From NCBI GenBank assembly GCA_003648575.1, contig QMPN01000176.1:1-6290 (forward strand): a stretch of DNA of 6,290 nucleotides. Direction: 5' to 3'. The number at the start of each line of letters is the position of its first letter. Position 1 is the stretch's first letter. Positions 1 to 5,747 of this stretch are shown here, one piece after another. The translations under genes were made by a program, and so were the position numbers. This DNA is from Bacteroidota bacterium. GTDB taxonomy: Bacteria; Bacteroidota; Bacteroidia; Bacteroidales; B18-G4. Under the pieces are notes generated by a model. It was not told where the DNA came from and searched no databases. It saw only the letters and a list, made by a program, of their open reading frames with translations.

Positions 1-145
1 ATTGCCCGATATTCAAAGGTTAGCAGCACTTCGTTCAACCGGAGCGAAGCGGAGCTCGGCGAAGCCAATCTCATACATCGTGCAATCTTTGCCATGGGTG
101 ACCCATTTGGCGAAAACAGGAAATCTTACAAATATGTGTGGGAAT

Positions 146-191
146 GGGGACAGGGGACGGGGGGACAAGGTGCAGGGGGCAAGGGGCAGGG
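146..191 (+). repeat. G-rich tract with G-quadruplex potential
   Basis: The plus strand carries runs of G at 146-149, 153-156, 159-164, 175-179, 183-186 and 189-191. They are separated by short spacers such as ACA, AC, CAA and CA, with one longer spacer of 10 bases (165-174) that includes a GG. At least four G-runs of three or more with short loops meet the usual pattern for a G-quadruplex, although the longer spacer interrupts the series. The units GGGGACA, GGGGAC and GGGGCA look like degenerate copies of a short repeat. The run is downstream of folE, so folE messenger reading through would carry the C-rich complement. Any function is unknown. Confidence 0.6.
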
Positions 192-248
192 TGCGCGGTG
201 CCCTTCATAATTAGTTAAAAAAACTCATAACTATTAACTTAAAACTAA

Positions 249-269
249 CTCAACACTCAACCCTCAACG
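249..269 (+). repeat. Three tandem CTCAACN heptamers
   Basis: CTCAACA, CTCAACC and CTCAACG lie head to tail at 249-255, 256-262 and 263-269. A related copy lies downstream: AACCCTCAACGA (259-270) recurs as AACCCTCAATGA at 298-309, an 11 of 12 match. The second copy runs into the folE coding end and contains its stop codon (TCA on the plus strand at 303-305). The bases between the two copies hold the CCTGTCC element annotated separately, so the arrangement resembles a small insert flanked by direct repeats. Confidence 0.6.
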
Positions 270-270
270 A

Positions 271-294
271 CCTGTCCTGAGCGAAGTCGAAGGG
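271..294. repeat. Dispersed intergenic repeat-like element (CCTGTCCTGAGCGAAG type)
   Basis: The 24 bases begin CCTGTCCTGAGC and end GTCGAAGGG. From memory, this resembles a short element common in intergenic regions of many environmental bacterial genomes (reverse strand CCCTTCGACTTCGCTCAGG). It is only partly palindromic, so a strong hairpin is not obvious. It sits between the two AACCCTCAA copies, immediately after the folE stop codon in the direction of folE transcription. It could act in mRNA 3' end processing or be a passive repeat. Only one copy is in this window, so the repeat status rests on recall rather than on the sequence. Confidence 0.5.
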
Positions 295-302
295 CTTAAC
301 CC

Positions 303-920
303 TCAATGAAGATTCATCCCAAGCAGGTGAATGAACTCCGCTCTTGTTTCCTGTCGCTCAAAGGCTCCTGTAAAATCCGAAGTGGTCGTAACTGAGTTTT
401 GTTTTGCTACTCCCCGCATGACCATGCACAGGTGTTTGGCTTCTATCACGACAGCCACCCCCAGGGGGTTCAATGTATTCTGGATCGCATCTTTGATCTG
501 TGTGGTAAGGCGTTCCTGCACCTGTAAGCGTCGGCTGTAGGCCTCCACAACCCTTGCGATCTTACTTAGCCCTGTGATATACCCATCAGGAATATACGCT
601 ACGTGTGCTTTCCCGATGAAGGGTATCATGTGGTGCTCACACATCGAAAATATATCAATATCCTTTACGATCACCATCTCACGGTAATCCTCCTTGAACT
701 TGGCCGAATTCAATATCTCCACCGGGTCAACATCATTACCATGCGTAAAATATTGCATGGCCTTGGCAACGCGTTCCGGAGTGCTAATCAAGCCCTCCCG
801 ATTCGGGTCTTCCCCGATCAGCTTAAGGATTTCAGTATAATGGCCTTTCAGTTTTTCGATCTTCTCCTGATCAAAGCTGTCTATCCTTTCGTAATCAAGC
901 AGTATATTGCTTTTACTCAT
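303..920 (-). CDS. folE: GTP cyclohydrolase I (FolE)
   Basis: The 205-residue protein is a GTP cyclohydrolase I, which converts GTP to 7,8-dihydroneopterin triphosphate, the first step of tetrahydrofolate and other pterin synthesis, as a cytosolic homodecamer. The type IA signatures are intact. SMCEHH at 92-97 gives zinc ligands Cys94 and His97 and the adjacent active-site His96, the third zinc ligand is Cys165 in HLCMVMRG, and [11 protein letters not shown] at 129-139 is the second family signature. [18 protein letters not shown] near 36-55 is the usual N-terminal helix region. The length fits the bacterial family (about 200-220 residues), and the ATG start gives a complete protein. Only a weak AGAAG lies upstream. 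It is the last gene of the minus-strand run, 32 bp after the four-helix membrane gene, and its stop codon lies inside an AACCCTCAA repeat copy. Confidence 0.97.
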   Translation of the reverse strand: MSKSNILLDYERIDSFDQEKIEKLKGHYTEILKLIGEDPNREGLISTPERVAKAMQYFTHGNDVDPVEILNSAKFKEDYREMVIVKDIDIFSMCEHHMIPFIGKAHVAYIPDGYITGLSKIARVVEAYSRRLQVQERLTTQIKDAIQNTLNPLGVAVVIEAKHLCMVMRGVAKQNSVTTTSDFTGAFERQETRAEFIHLLGMNLH

Positions 921-952
921 AATTTATTACTTCTTTATGGTTGTTGATAGCT

Positions 953-1369
953 TTATTTATTTGATATATCGCCTTTTTGCATGAACTCAGAGTTCACCCT
1001 CAGCAGGGCAATTACTTCAACGCTCGTGAAGATCACATAAAGTATAAAAAAGGTGATAACAAAAGCTCTGGCATCTTCCCTGTTCAGAAGAGCATATGTG
1101 ACCATCACGGCCATGTATGCCAGCAGCTTGAGCATGGTCGTCAGCATGAAAATATTTACAAACCTCATCGGACGTTTTTCCACAGCCTTATACATATAAT
1201 GAAAGATGATCAAGGTTGCAAGCAGGAAAAAAACGAGCAGAAATGGAAATGCGGGAGTATAGTATTGTTCCGGAGCATATACATAGACAAGGAAGCCTGC
1301 AACCACCAAAAGCAGGCTTGTAGTTACAAGGGTTCTGATAAACTTTAATATGGTGCTTTTATAATTCAT
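953..1369 (-). CDS. Four-helix membrane protein, possible ATP-synthase-linked protein
   Basis: I do not recognise this 138-residue protein by name. It is almost wholly hydrophobic, with four likely membrane helices near residues 11-31, 39-60, 70-95 and 101-123, a short basic loop (KAVEKRPMR, 61-69) between helices 2 and 3, and a polar C-terminus. The ATG at 1367-1369 was chosen because it overlaps the stop codon of the preceding AtpI-like gene as ATGA. An upstream in-frame start at 1465 would add 32 residues of non-hydrophobic sequence lying wholly within that gene, so it is unlikely. From what I know of this phylum, a small hydrophobic protein often sits between the AtpI/AtpZ gene and atpB and is thought to be an ATP-synthase accessory (AtpI/subunit I-like). 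That role is inferred from position here, as no signature residues were seen. Confidence 0.8.
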   Translation of the reverse strand: MNYKSTILKFIRTLVTTSLLLVVAGFLVYVYAPEQYYTPAFPFLLVFFLLATLIIFHYMYKAVEKRPMRFVNIFMLTTMLKLLAYMAVMVTYALLNREDARAFVITFFILYVIFTSVEVIALLRVNSEFMQKGDISNK

Positions 1370-1590
1370 TTTTTGATAAAGTCTTTGATCACCGTATATA
1401 TAGCCAGAATAACTGCCAGGATAGAGAGTACGAGCGTAAATACGGGGAATTGCCAATCCACCCATTTATCCAGCTCTCTTCCCCCGAAGGCCCCCGCCAG
1501 GATAATCACCAGCATTTGGAAGGCAATGGAAGAATACCTTGCGTACGCCTTAAGCGTTTTTTTCTCTTTCTTTGAGTCCTGTTGTTCCAT
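1366..1590 (-). CDS. AtpI/AtpZ-family small membrane protein (F1Fo ATPase accessory)
   Basis: This 74-residue protein has a charged, lysine-rich N-terminus (1-17) and two membrane helices (about 18-35 and 49-68). The linker carries the AGAFGGRELDKW pattern (32-43) typical of the AtpI/AtpZ family ('ATPase gene 1'). Family members are encoded beside F-type ATP synthase genes and are reported to help c-ring assembly or Mg2+/Ca2+ handling. The ATG at 1588-1590 lies inside the 3' end of the bactofilin gene, a 41-bp overlap. The next in-frame Met is residue 26, inside the first helix, so the early start is needed. Its stop overlaps the next start as ATGA, which suggests translational coupling. No ATP synthase subunit gene follows in this window. 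AtpI and AtpZ cannot be told apart from sequence alone, so no symbol is given. Confidence 0.85.
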   Translation of the reverse strand: MEQQDSKKEKKTLKAYARYSSIAFQMLVIILAGAFGGRELDKWVDWQFPVFTLVLSILAVILAIYTVIKDFIKK

Positions 1591-1960
1591 CGAGGGCAGT
1601 TTTGTCTACCCTGGTACCTGACTCACTCATATTACAAGTACCTGAGAATCGGGCACCCGGCTCAATAGACAACTTACTGGTTGTGATCTCACCCGAAAGT
1701 TTAGCCGTTGCCTTTAGTGTTAATAATTCAGTTACGATAACCTGTGCCTTTACCTGGCCGGAAACGTCAGCATTTCTGCAGTTAACCTCTCCTTCCACAT
1801 GCCCTGTCTGGCCTATCACTATCTTCCCTTTTGAATTAATTGAACCGATCAGGGTTCCGTCGATACGGAAATCACCATTTGACTGTATGTCGCCTTTGAT
1901 TGTTGTTCCGGCGCCAAGCATGTTCACCGATTGTGTGTCGCCATTAATAGTCTTCGCCAT
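1550..1960 (-). CDS. Bactofilin (polymer-forming cytoskeletal protein)
   Basis: The 136-residue protein matches the bactofilin family (formerly DUF583). It has a short polar N-terminus, then a repeated pattern of Gly and alternating hydrophobic residues from about 20 to 112 that would form a right-handed beta-helix. Typical stretches are TTIKGDIQSNGDFRIDGTL (19-37), GSINSKGKIVIG (39-50) and HVEGEVNCRNADVSGQVKA (54-72). The polar tail (113-136) is charged and probably disordered, as is usual. Bactofilins polymerise without nucleotides at the inner membrane and often position cell-wall enzymes, including M23 peptidases. The gene starts 23 bp after the PorW/SprE-like gene ends, and its last 41 bp overlap the AtpI-like gene. 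The M23 gene of this window lies just beyond the lipoprotein gene, so a wall-shaping link is plausible but inferred. Confidence 0.93.
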   Translation of the reverse strand: MAKTINGDTQSVNMLGAGTTIKGDIQSNGDFRIDGTLIGSINSKGKIVIGQTGHVEGEVNCRNADVSGQVKAQVIVTELLTLKATAKLSGEITTSKLSIEPGARFSGTCNMSESGTRVDKTALDGTTGLKEREKNA

Positions 1961-1983
1961 TTTTAAATCTGTTAGTTTGAAGC

Positions 1984-4641
1984 TTAGTCATTGAGATAGT
2001 TGATCTCAAAAAACCTTTTGTATAAGTCCGCATCTTTATCCCTGTAAAAGATGGGGTAGTTCTTCATTGATATTATTGTTTCCACGAAATTACCTGTACC
2101 CAGCTCACCAAATACATAGGCATCGCCATTGATATCATTGTAATAATCCATCGCATCCTCTGCATTATCAAAGTTCCCGACTGTGATCATATACCGGATA
2201 TCATCCAGTAAAACGCTGTTGATCGTTAATTCCCGCAAGCTGTAATATTTTTGGTTATGGTCAGATATCCGGACCTTCATCGCGCTCAGCTTTATTGACT
2301 GCCGCTTAACAACAAGCAGGTAAAGGTGAGTGCTTTGGGGGTCATAAGCATATGGAGATTCAAAGGCCGGTTCCTCTGAAGATTCTGTGCTCGTTCCCGT
2401 ACCCAGGTCCGGCCGGTCTTTTGCAATGTAATTCAACAGGTCCTGAGCCATGGGGCTCACTTCACTGGAAGGGTAATTCTTTATGATGCCCTTAAGAACA
2501 ACGGCAAGGGAATCCACAACATCCACCTTACCCACTGCCAATGCTTTCAGGTATAAAAACTTTGGGATCAGGGCAGCAGAATCACCGTACAACCTCAGGG
2601 CCTGATCACTGTTCCCGATAACCGTATAGTACTGGCCTCTCTCAAAAGCTGTATAAGTTCTGGAATACAGTTCTGACAGCTCAGATTCTTTAGCCTTCAT
2701 ATTTTTAAAATAGTCCGGATCCAATATAATCATGGCATAATCACTATCAGGGTAGTCGTTGATTATCAAATTTTTATAATAGTCTGATCGGTTCAAGTCG
2801 CTAACATCAAGGTAGAGTCTGTACAATTGGTAGTAAACCCTTAACCTGTTGGTGTCATTGGGATATCGCTCCAACAGTTCTTCATAGGATTCGATCGATT
2901 TTAAGGTATTATGCAGCCCTTCAGCATAGATCAGCCCGAGGTTATAAAAAGCTTCTGCGATGGCTTCATCAGATTTTGCCAGCGCATCCTCTGAAAATGG
3001 AATATCTTTCAGATAATACTCCCTGTTATGCGGATCCAGGGCTTTGATACCAAGAGTATCACCAGCTCTTGCAAGGCTGTCGATGGCTTCATCCAATAGC
3101 TCTTCAGGTTCAAGAGTGATCAGCTGTTTCTCCTGAAGCCGCCACAGATCCTCAAGCTTTCTGCTACCCCATTTGCGGATAAACTCTGAGTATCCGTTGC
3201 TTAATGTATTAGAATTATAAAAATACCATTTCGCCCCTCCTATTGGCTGGCCTGTATTAAAACCACTCTGCCCCTGGTCAAATGAAGCCAGGCTCTGTTC
3301 CAATTGTTCTGCCTCAATCTGTCTTTGCTCTTCTTCTATCAGGTTCATGATGATTTCATCAATTATTGCCATACGCTCCGGCTCCGGCATAAAAGCAAGC
3401 ATCTGCAGGCTGTCTTCAAGCATTATCACCTTCAGGTTTGCTACCAGTTCTGACAGTTTGGTTGCCTTGTTCCTGATCTCTTCATAATTGGGATAATCCT
3501 GTGGTAAGAACGTAACCGCCGTATCATAATATGCCTGTGACAATTCATATTCCGGTACTGCAAAATAAATATCAGCCAGCTCCAATGCTGAGGTAGACTT
3601 CTGATAATCGTTAGCAACGCTCCTTGCAACAGATAACCGGAGGTACTCAACACCCAGGCTGTCTTCTTTGTCCTTAAAAGCTACTTCTGCCAGGGCATAA
3701 TATATTTGATCGAGGTAATCTTTATTCTTATCATCACGCAGCATCCTGTTAAGGTACTTGATGATGGTTTTGCTGTCGCCGTTGTCAGCTTCATAAGCCC
3801 GGGCCATATTGATCTTTGCCTGAAAAGCCATATCGTATTGCGGATTACGCCTGATCACCTCGGCATAAAGCTGTGATGCCTCGTCAAGGTCACCTTCCAA
3901 ATGGTATATCTGTGCCAGGATGAATTTTGCACGGGTCTTAAGGTCTTTTTTTCCTGCTACGGCAATGCCATCATAGAGATAGTCGATGGCATAAGTATAT
4001 TTTTCCTGTTTTATAAATTGATCGGCCTGGACCAGGGGAAAGTTGTGATAAACAGAGGTCGGGATCTTATTCTCCCCCTCATTCATATCAGTCTCGATAA
4101 GATTTAGTACGGGCTCTGACTTTTCAAACTGCTCCATTTCAATATACGTCCTGGCAAGCCATAGCATGGCGTTGTATTTGATCGGATTATCTTCATATTC
4201 GCGCATGATGAAGCTAAATGAACGCCTGGCACTGTAATAATCACGCTTATAAAAGTATGCTTTTCCGATCAACAGATAGGCATCATCAATCCACTTAATA
4301 TATTCTTTCCCTCCAAAACGCATAGAATGTTTAAGGATTGTTTTGGAACCCTTTTCAATGGCCCTGTCGAGCAAAGGTGTTACTGTTTTTGCATCAGCAT
4401 CAGTGCCATAATTGTACATTGGCAGGATCATATTGTAATTATCATCGATCGTGGTCTCCAGTTCTTTTTCCGCCTCGATCAATGCTTCTTTGCCATTCCA
4501 GTAAACATTGTAATGGGAAGTAAGATTATGGTACATCCTCCTGGTAAAAGTGTTCTTCTTGGTAGAACATGATACCATTACCAGCAACAAGCCCCAAATC
4601 AGGGTCTTTCCCAATAAACGATATGCTACAACCTTATTCAA
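1984..4641 (-). CDS. PorW/SprE-type TPR lipoprotein of type IX secretion and gliding
   Basis: This 885-residue outer-membrane lipoprotein resembles SprE of Flavobacterium and PorW of Porphyromonas, which are needed for type IX secretion and, in gliders, motility. A signal peptide (1-24) ends in the lipobox LLLVMVSC with lipidated Cys25. The family-typical start FTRRMYHNLTSHYNVYWNG follows at 32-50. TPR-like helical pairs fill about 118-380 and again 563-635 (for example AEAFYNLGLIYAEG at 562-575). A charged, probably coiled segment spans 425-450, and the conserved core KWYFYN...WGSRKLEDLWR lies at 471-501. The C-terminal domain (about 764-885) is also family-like (KNYPIFYRDKD at 857-867). The reading frame starts with TTG at 4639-4641. 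No in-frame ATG exists before an upstream stop, and the next ATG is Met22, inside the signal peptide. A second TTG at residue 10 would also leave a usable lipoprotein signal. The gene is first in the minus-strand run. Confidence 0.92.
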   Translation of the reverse strand: MNKVVAYRLLGKTLIWGLLLVMVSCSTKKNTFTRRMYHNLTSHYNVYWNGKEALIEAEKELETTIDDNYNMILPMYNYGTDADAKTVTPLLDRAIEKGSKTILKHSMRFGGKEYIKWIDDAYLLIGKAYFYKRDYYSARRSFSFIMREYEDNPIKYNAMLWLARTYIEMEQFEKSEPVLNLIETDMNEGENKIPTSVYHNFPLVQADQFIKQEKYTYAIDYLYDGIAVAGKKDLKTRAKFILAQIYHLEGDLDEASQLYAEVIRRNPQYDMAFQAKINMARAYEADNGDSKTIIKYLNRMLRDDKNKDYLDQIYYALAEVAFKDKEDSLGVEYLRLSVARSVANDYQKSTSALELADIYFAVPEYELSQAYYDTAVTFLPQDYPNYEEIRNKATKLSELVANLKVIMLEDSLQMLAFMPEPERMAIIDEIIMNLIEEEQRQIEAEQLEQSLASFDQGQSGFNTGQPIGGAKWYFYNSNTLSNGYSEFIRKWGSRKLEDLWRLQEKQLITLEPEELLDEAIDSLARAGDTLGIKALDPHNREYYLKDIPFSEDALAKSDEAIAEAFYNLGLIYAEGLHNTLKSIESYEELLERYPNDTNRLRVYYQLYRLYLDVSDLNRSDYYKNLIINDYPDSDYAMIILDPDYFKNMKAKESELSELYSRTYTAFERGQYYTVIGNSDQALRLYGDSAALIPKFLYLKALAVGKVDVVDSLAVVLKGIIKNYPSSEVSPMAQDLLNYIAKDRPDLGTGTSTESSEEPAFESPYAYDPQSTHLYLLVVKRQSIKLSAMKVRISDHNQKYYSLRELTINSVLLDDIRYMITVGNFDNAEDAMDYYNDINGDAYVFGELGTGNFVETIISMKNYPIFYRDKDADLYKRFFEINYLND

Positions 4642-4657
4642 GATATTCGGAAATAAT

Positions 4658-4678
4658 AACTGTTTAACTGTTTTTTTT
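4658..4678 (-). promoter_or_regulatory. A-rich leader with tandem AAACAGTT before the lipoprotein gene
   Basis: Read on the minus strand, the leader contains eight consecutive A bases followed by AAACAGTT repeated; plus-strand AACTGTTT copies lie at 4658-4665 and 4666-4673. No Shine-Dalgarno-like purine run is seen near the TTG at 4641. In Bacteroidetes, A-rich leader sequence often replaces Shine-Dalgarno pairing for start selection, so this leader may help the TTG to be used. The function is inferred. The perfect 8-bp tandem repeat itself is directly visible. Confidence 0.4.
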
Positions 4679-4700
4679 AATAAATATTATTAGATAGCTG

Positions 4701-4708
4701 CAAATATA
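4701..4708 (-). promoter_or_regulatory. TATATTTG promoter -7 box for the minus-strand run (proximal copy)
   Basis: On the minus strand the sequence is TATATTTG, a perfect match to the Bacteroidetes -7 consensus TAnnTTTG. It would place a transcription start near 4694, giving a leader of about 50 nucleotides to the TTG at 4641. A clear TTTG-type -33 element at the usual spacing is not evident. It lies in one copy of an imperfect direct repeat (see the distal copy). Confidence 0.55.
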
Positions 4709-4741
4709 GCTAAAGAAATGAGTTAATCAGATTCGATGCGG

Positions 4742-4749
4742 CAAATATA
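4742..4749 (-). promoter_or_regulatory. TATATTTG promoter -7 box for the minus-strand run (distal copy)
   Basis: This is a second perfect TATATTTG on the minus strand, 41 bp upstream of the first. The surrounding 22-23 bases are a near-copy of those at the proximal box: GCAAATATAGCTA at 4700-4712 and GCAAATATAGGCTA at 4741-4754, both followed by a GAAAT. Transcription from here would give a leader of about 95 nucleotides. No good -33 element was seen. It may be a second promoter or simply a duplicated copy. Confidence 0.4.
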
Positions 4750-4824
4750 GGCTATGAAATCTGCCGGTATCAGGCGTCCTTCCATTAAAAATAATGTCAG
4801 GTATCCAGATGCAGAGATTTTTCC

Positions 4825-4832
4825 GATATTTG
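4825..4832 (+). promoter_or_regulatory. Possible -7 box for the M23 peptidase gene
   Basis: GATATTTG differs from the Bacteroidetes TAnnTTTG consensus only at the first base. It lies 23 bp before the ATG at 4856, so the leader would be only about 17 nucleotides. No TTTG-type -33 element is visible at a suitable distance. This is the best plus-strand candidate that I found in 4642-4855, but it is weak. Confidence 0.25.
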
Positions 4833-4855
4833 CAAAGCAGCAAAGACAATAACTG

Positions 4856-5737
4856 ATGGCCAGAAAAAATAAAAGTGACCGGAAATGGTATGGCAAACTA
4901 CGCGACAAGTACCGCCTGGTTATCATGAACAATGAAACCTATGAAGAACGGCTGTCGTTCCGTCTTTCCCGCCTTAACGTCTTTCTGCTCACCGTAACTG
5001 TGTCGATCATCCTCATCACACTTACCATTTTCATAATTGCGTTCACACCCATCCGTGAGTACATTCCCGGTTATCTCGATGTGAACATACCCGGTAAACT
5101 GTACAGGCTTGAGCAACGGGCAGATTCCCTGGAACGTTCTCTCCGTGCCAGGGATCTCTATCTGCGAAATATCAGAAATATCATTGAGGGCAGGGAAATT
5201 GTTGATTCTATTGTACCTGTGAGGGATGCCGGCATTGATTATGACAGCATCACCATCGAATCTTCCCCGGAGGATTCGATGCTCAGGGCGGAATACGAGG
5301 CCCGGACAAAATACAACTTGTTTTTTTACGAATCTGAAGACCTCTACGATGGAGCCCTGCAAATAAGTGATATTGTATTTTTTATACCGGTGGAAGGCAT
5401 CATCATCAACAAATTCAACCTTGCCGAAAAACATTATGGTGTCGATATAGCTGCCAGTACTGAGTCAATGATAAAATCGGTGCAGGATGGTACTATAATT
5501 TTTTCCGACTGGACAAGTGAAACCGGCCATACAATTGCTATCCAGCACAGTGGAAATTTTATTTCCCTGTACAAGCATAATTCAACGCTGTTAAAAAGCA
5601 CAGGCAGTTTTGTCAAAGCAGGTGAGCCTATTGCTGTTAGCGGTGATTCCGGTGAGCTCACCTCCGGGCCTCACCTCCATTTTGAACTCTGGCATAACGG
5701 CACCCCCGTCGACCCGGAGGAGTATATGACCTTCTAG
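4856..5737 (+). CDS. Membrane-anchored M23-family metalloendopeptidase
   Basis: This 293-residue protein is a peptidoglycan hydrolase of the M23 (LytM/lysostaphin) family. After a basic cytosolic N-terminus (1-40) comes one membrane helix (about 42-63). The rest would lie in the periplasm: a helical, probably coiled linker (about 81-112), an acidic stretch (123-165), then the M23 domain (about 175-290). The metal-site residues look complete: His193 and Asp197 in HYGVD, His241 in SLYKHN, and the HLHFE motif with His273 and His275. It should therefore be an active zinc endopeptidase that cuts peptide cross-links, not a degenerate EnvC-like activator, although substrate choice cannot be read from sequence. 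The ATG at 4856 gives a complete protein with basic residues before the helix. It is divergent from the lipoprotein-bactofilin run, and dxr follows after 10 bp, probably on the same transcript. Confidence 0.92.
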   Translation: MARKNKSDRKWYGKLRDKYRLVIMNNETYEERLSFRLSRLNVFLLTVTVSIILITLTIFIIAFTPIREYIPGYLDVNIPGKLYRLEQRADSLERSLRARDLYLRNIRNIIEGREIVDSIVPVRDAGIDYDSITIESSPEDSMLRAEYEARTKYNLFFYESEDLYDGALQISDIVFFIPVEGIIINKFNLAEKHYGVDIAASTESMIKSVQDGTIIFSDWTSETGHTIAIQHSGNFISLYKHNSTLLKSTGSFVKAGEPIAVSGDSGELTSGPHLHFELWHNGTPVDPEEYMTF

Positions 5738-5747
5738 CAACATAAAA

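Larger units (their letters stand above)
1..302. other. Non-coding, repeat-rich intergenic region downstream of folE
   Basis: This stretch has no reading frame that I can support as a gene. From left to right it holds a GC-rich segment with two GCGAAGC copies (44-50 and 59-65) around a GAGCTC palindrome, a strongly G-rich run (about 146-191), an AT-rich segment (about 207-248), tandem CTCAAC heptamers (249-269) and a dispersed-repeat-like element ending at the folE stop. The base composition changes sharply between these blocks, which is unlike the even composition of the neighbouring genes. No clear stem-loop followed by a T-run was found as a folE terminator. The first ~120 bases could be the decayed end of a gene or a repeat copy, but I could not identify it. 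Confidence 0.6.
4700..4763. repeat. Imperfect direct repeat carrying both TATATTTG boxes
   Basis: Bases 4700-4722 and 4741-4763 align over about 22 positions with one single-base gap and a few mismatches (GCAAATATAG, then CTA, then GAAAT in both). The copies are 41 bp apart, close to four helical turns, so a protein bound at both would sit on the same face. The repeat lies in the divergent intergenic region between the lipoprotein gene and the M23 gene. Confidence 0.55.

Noticed and set aside
2..214. Plus-strand open frame of 70 codons starting at a TTG
   Set aside because: Its second half is the translation of the G-rich run (Gly/Arg-rich), it starts with TTG at the window edge, it matches no family that I recognise, and the region looks like repeats.
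271..294. Rho-independent terminator for folE
   Set aside because: Base pairing within the element is partial, and no T-run follows on the minus strand, so I could not support a terminator call.
603..947. Plus-strand open frame of 114 codons opposite folE
   Set aside because: folE on the minus strand has intact signatures across the same bases, so this is a shadow frame.
1370..1465. N-terminal extension of the four-helix membrane protein by 32 residues
   Set aside because: The extension lies wholly inside the AtpI-like gene and is unlike a signal or membrane segment; the ATG at 1369 has the typical ATGA overlap.
1572..1994. Plus-strand open frame of 140 codons opposite the bactofilin gene
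   Set aside because: It is a shadow of the bactofilin beta-helix coding sequence; its Pro/Ser/Val-rich translation matches no family that I recognise.
4898..5434. Minus-strand open frame of 178 codons opposite the M23 gene
   Set aside because: The plus-strand frame encodes a complete M23 enzyme with all metal-site residues. The opposite frame has no recognisable domain and is a shadow.
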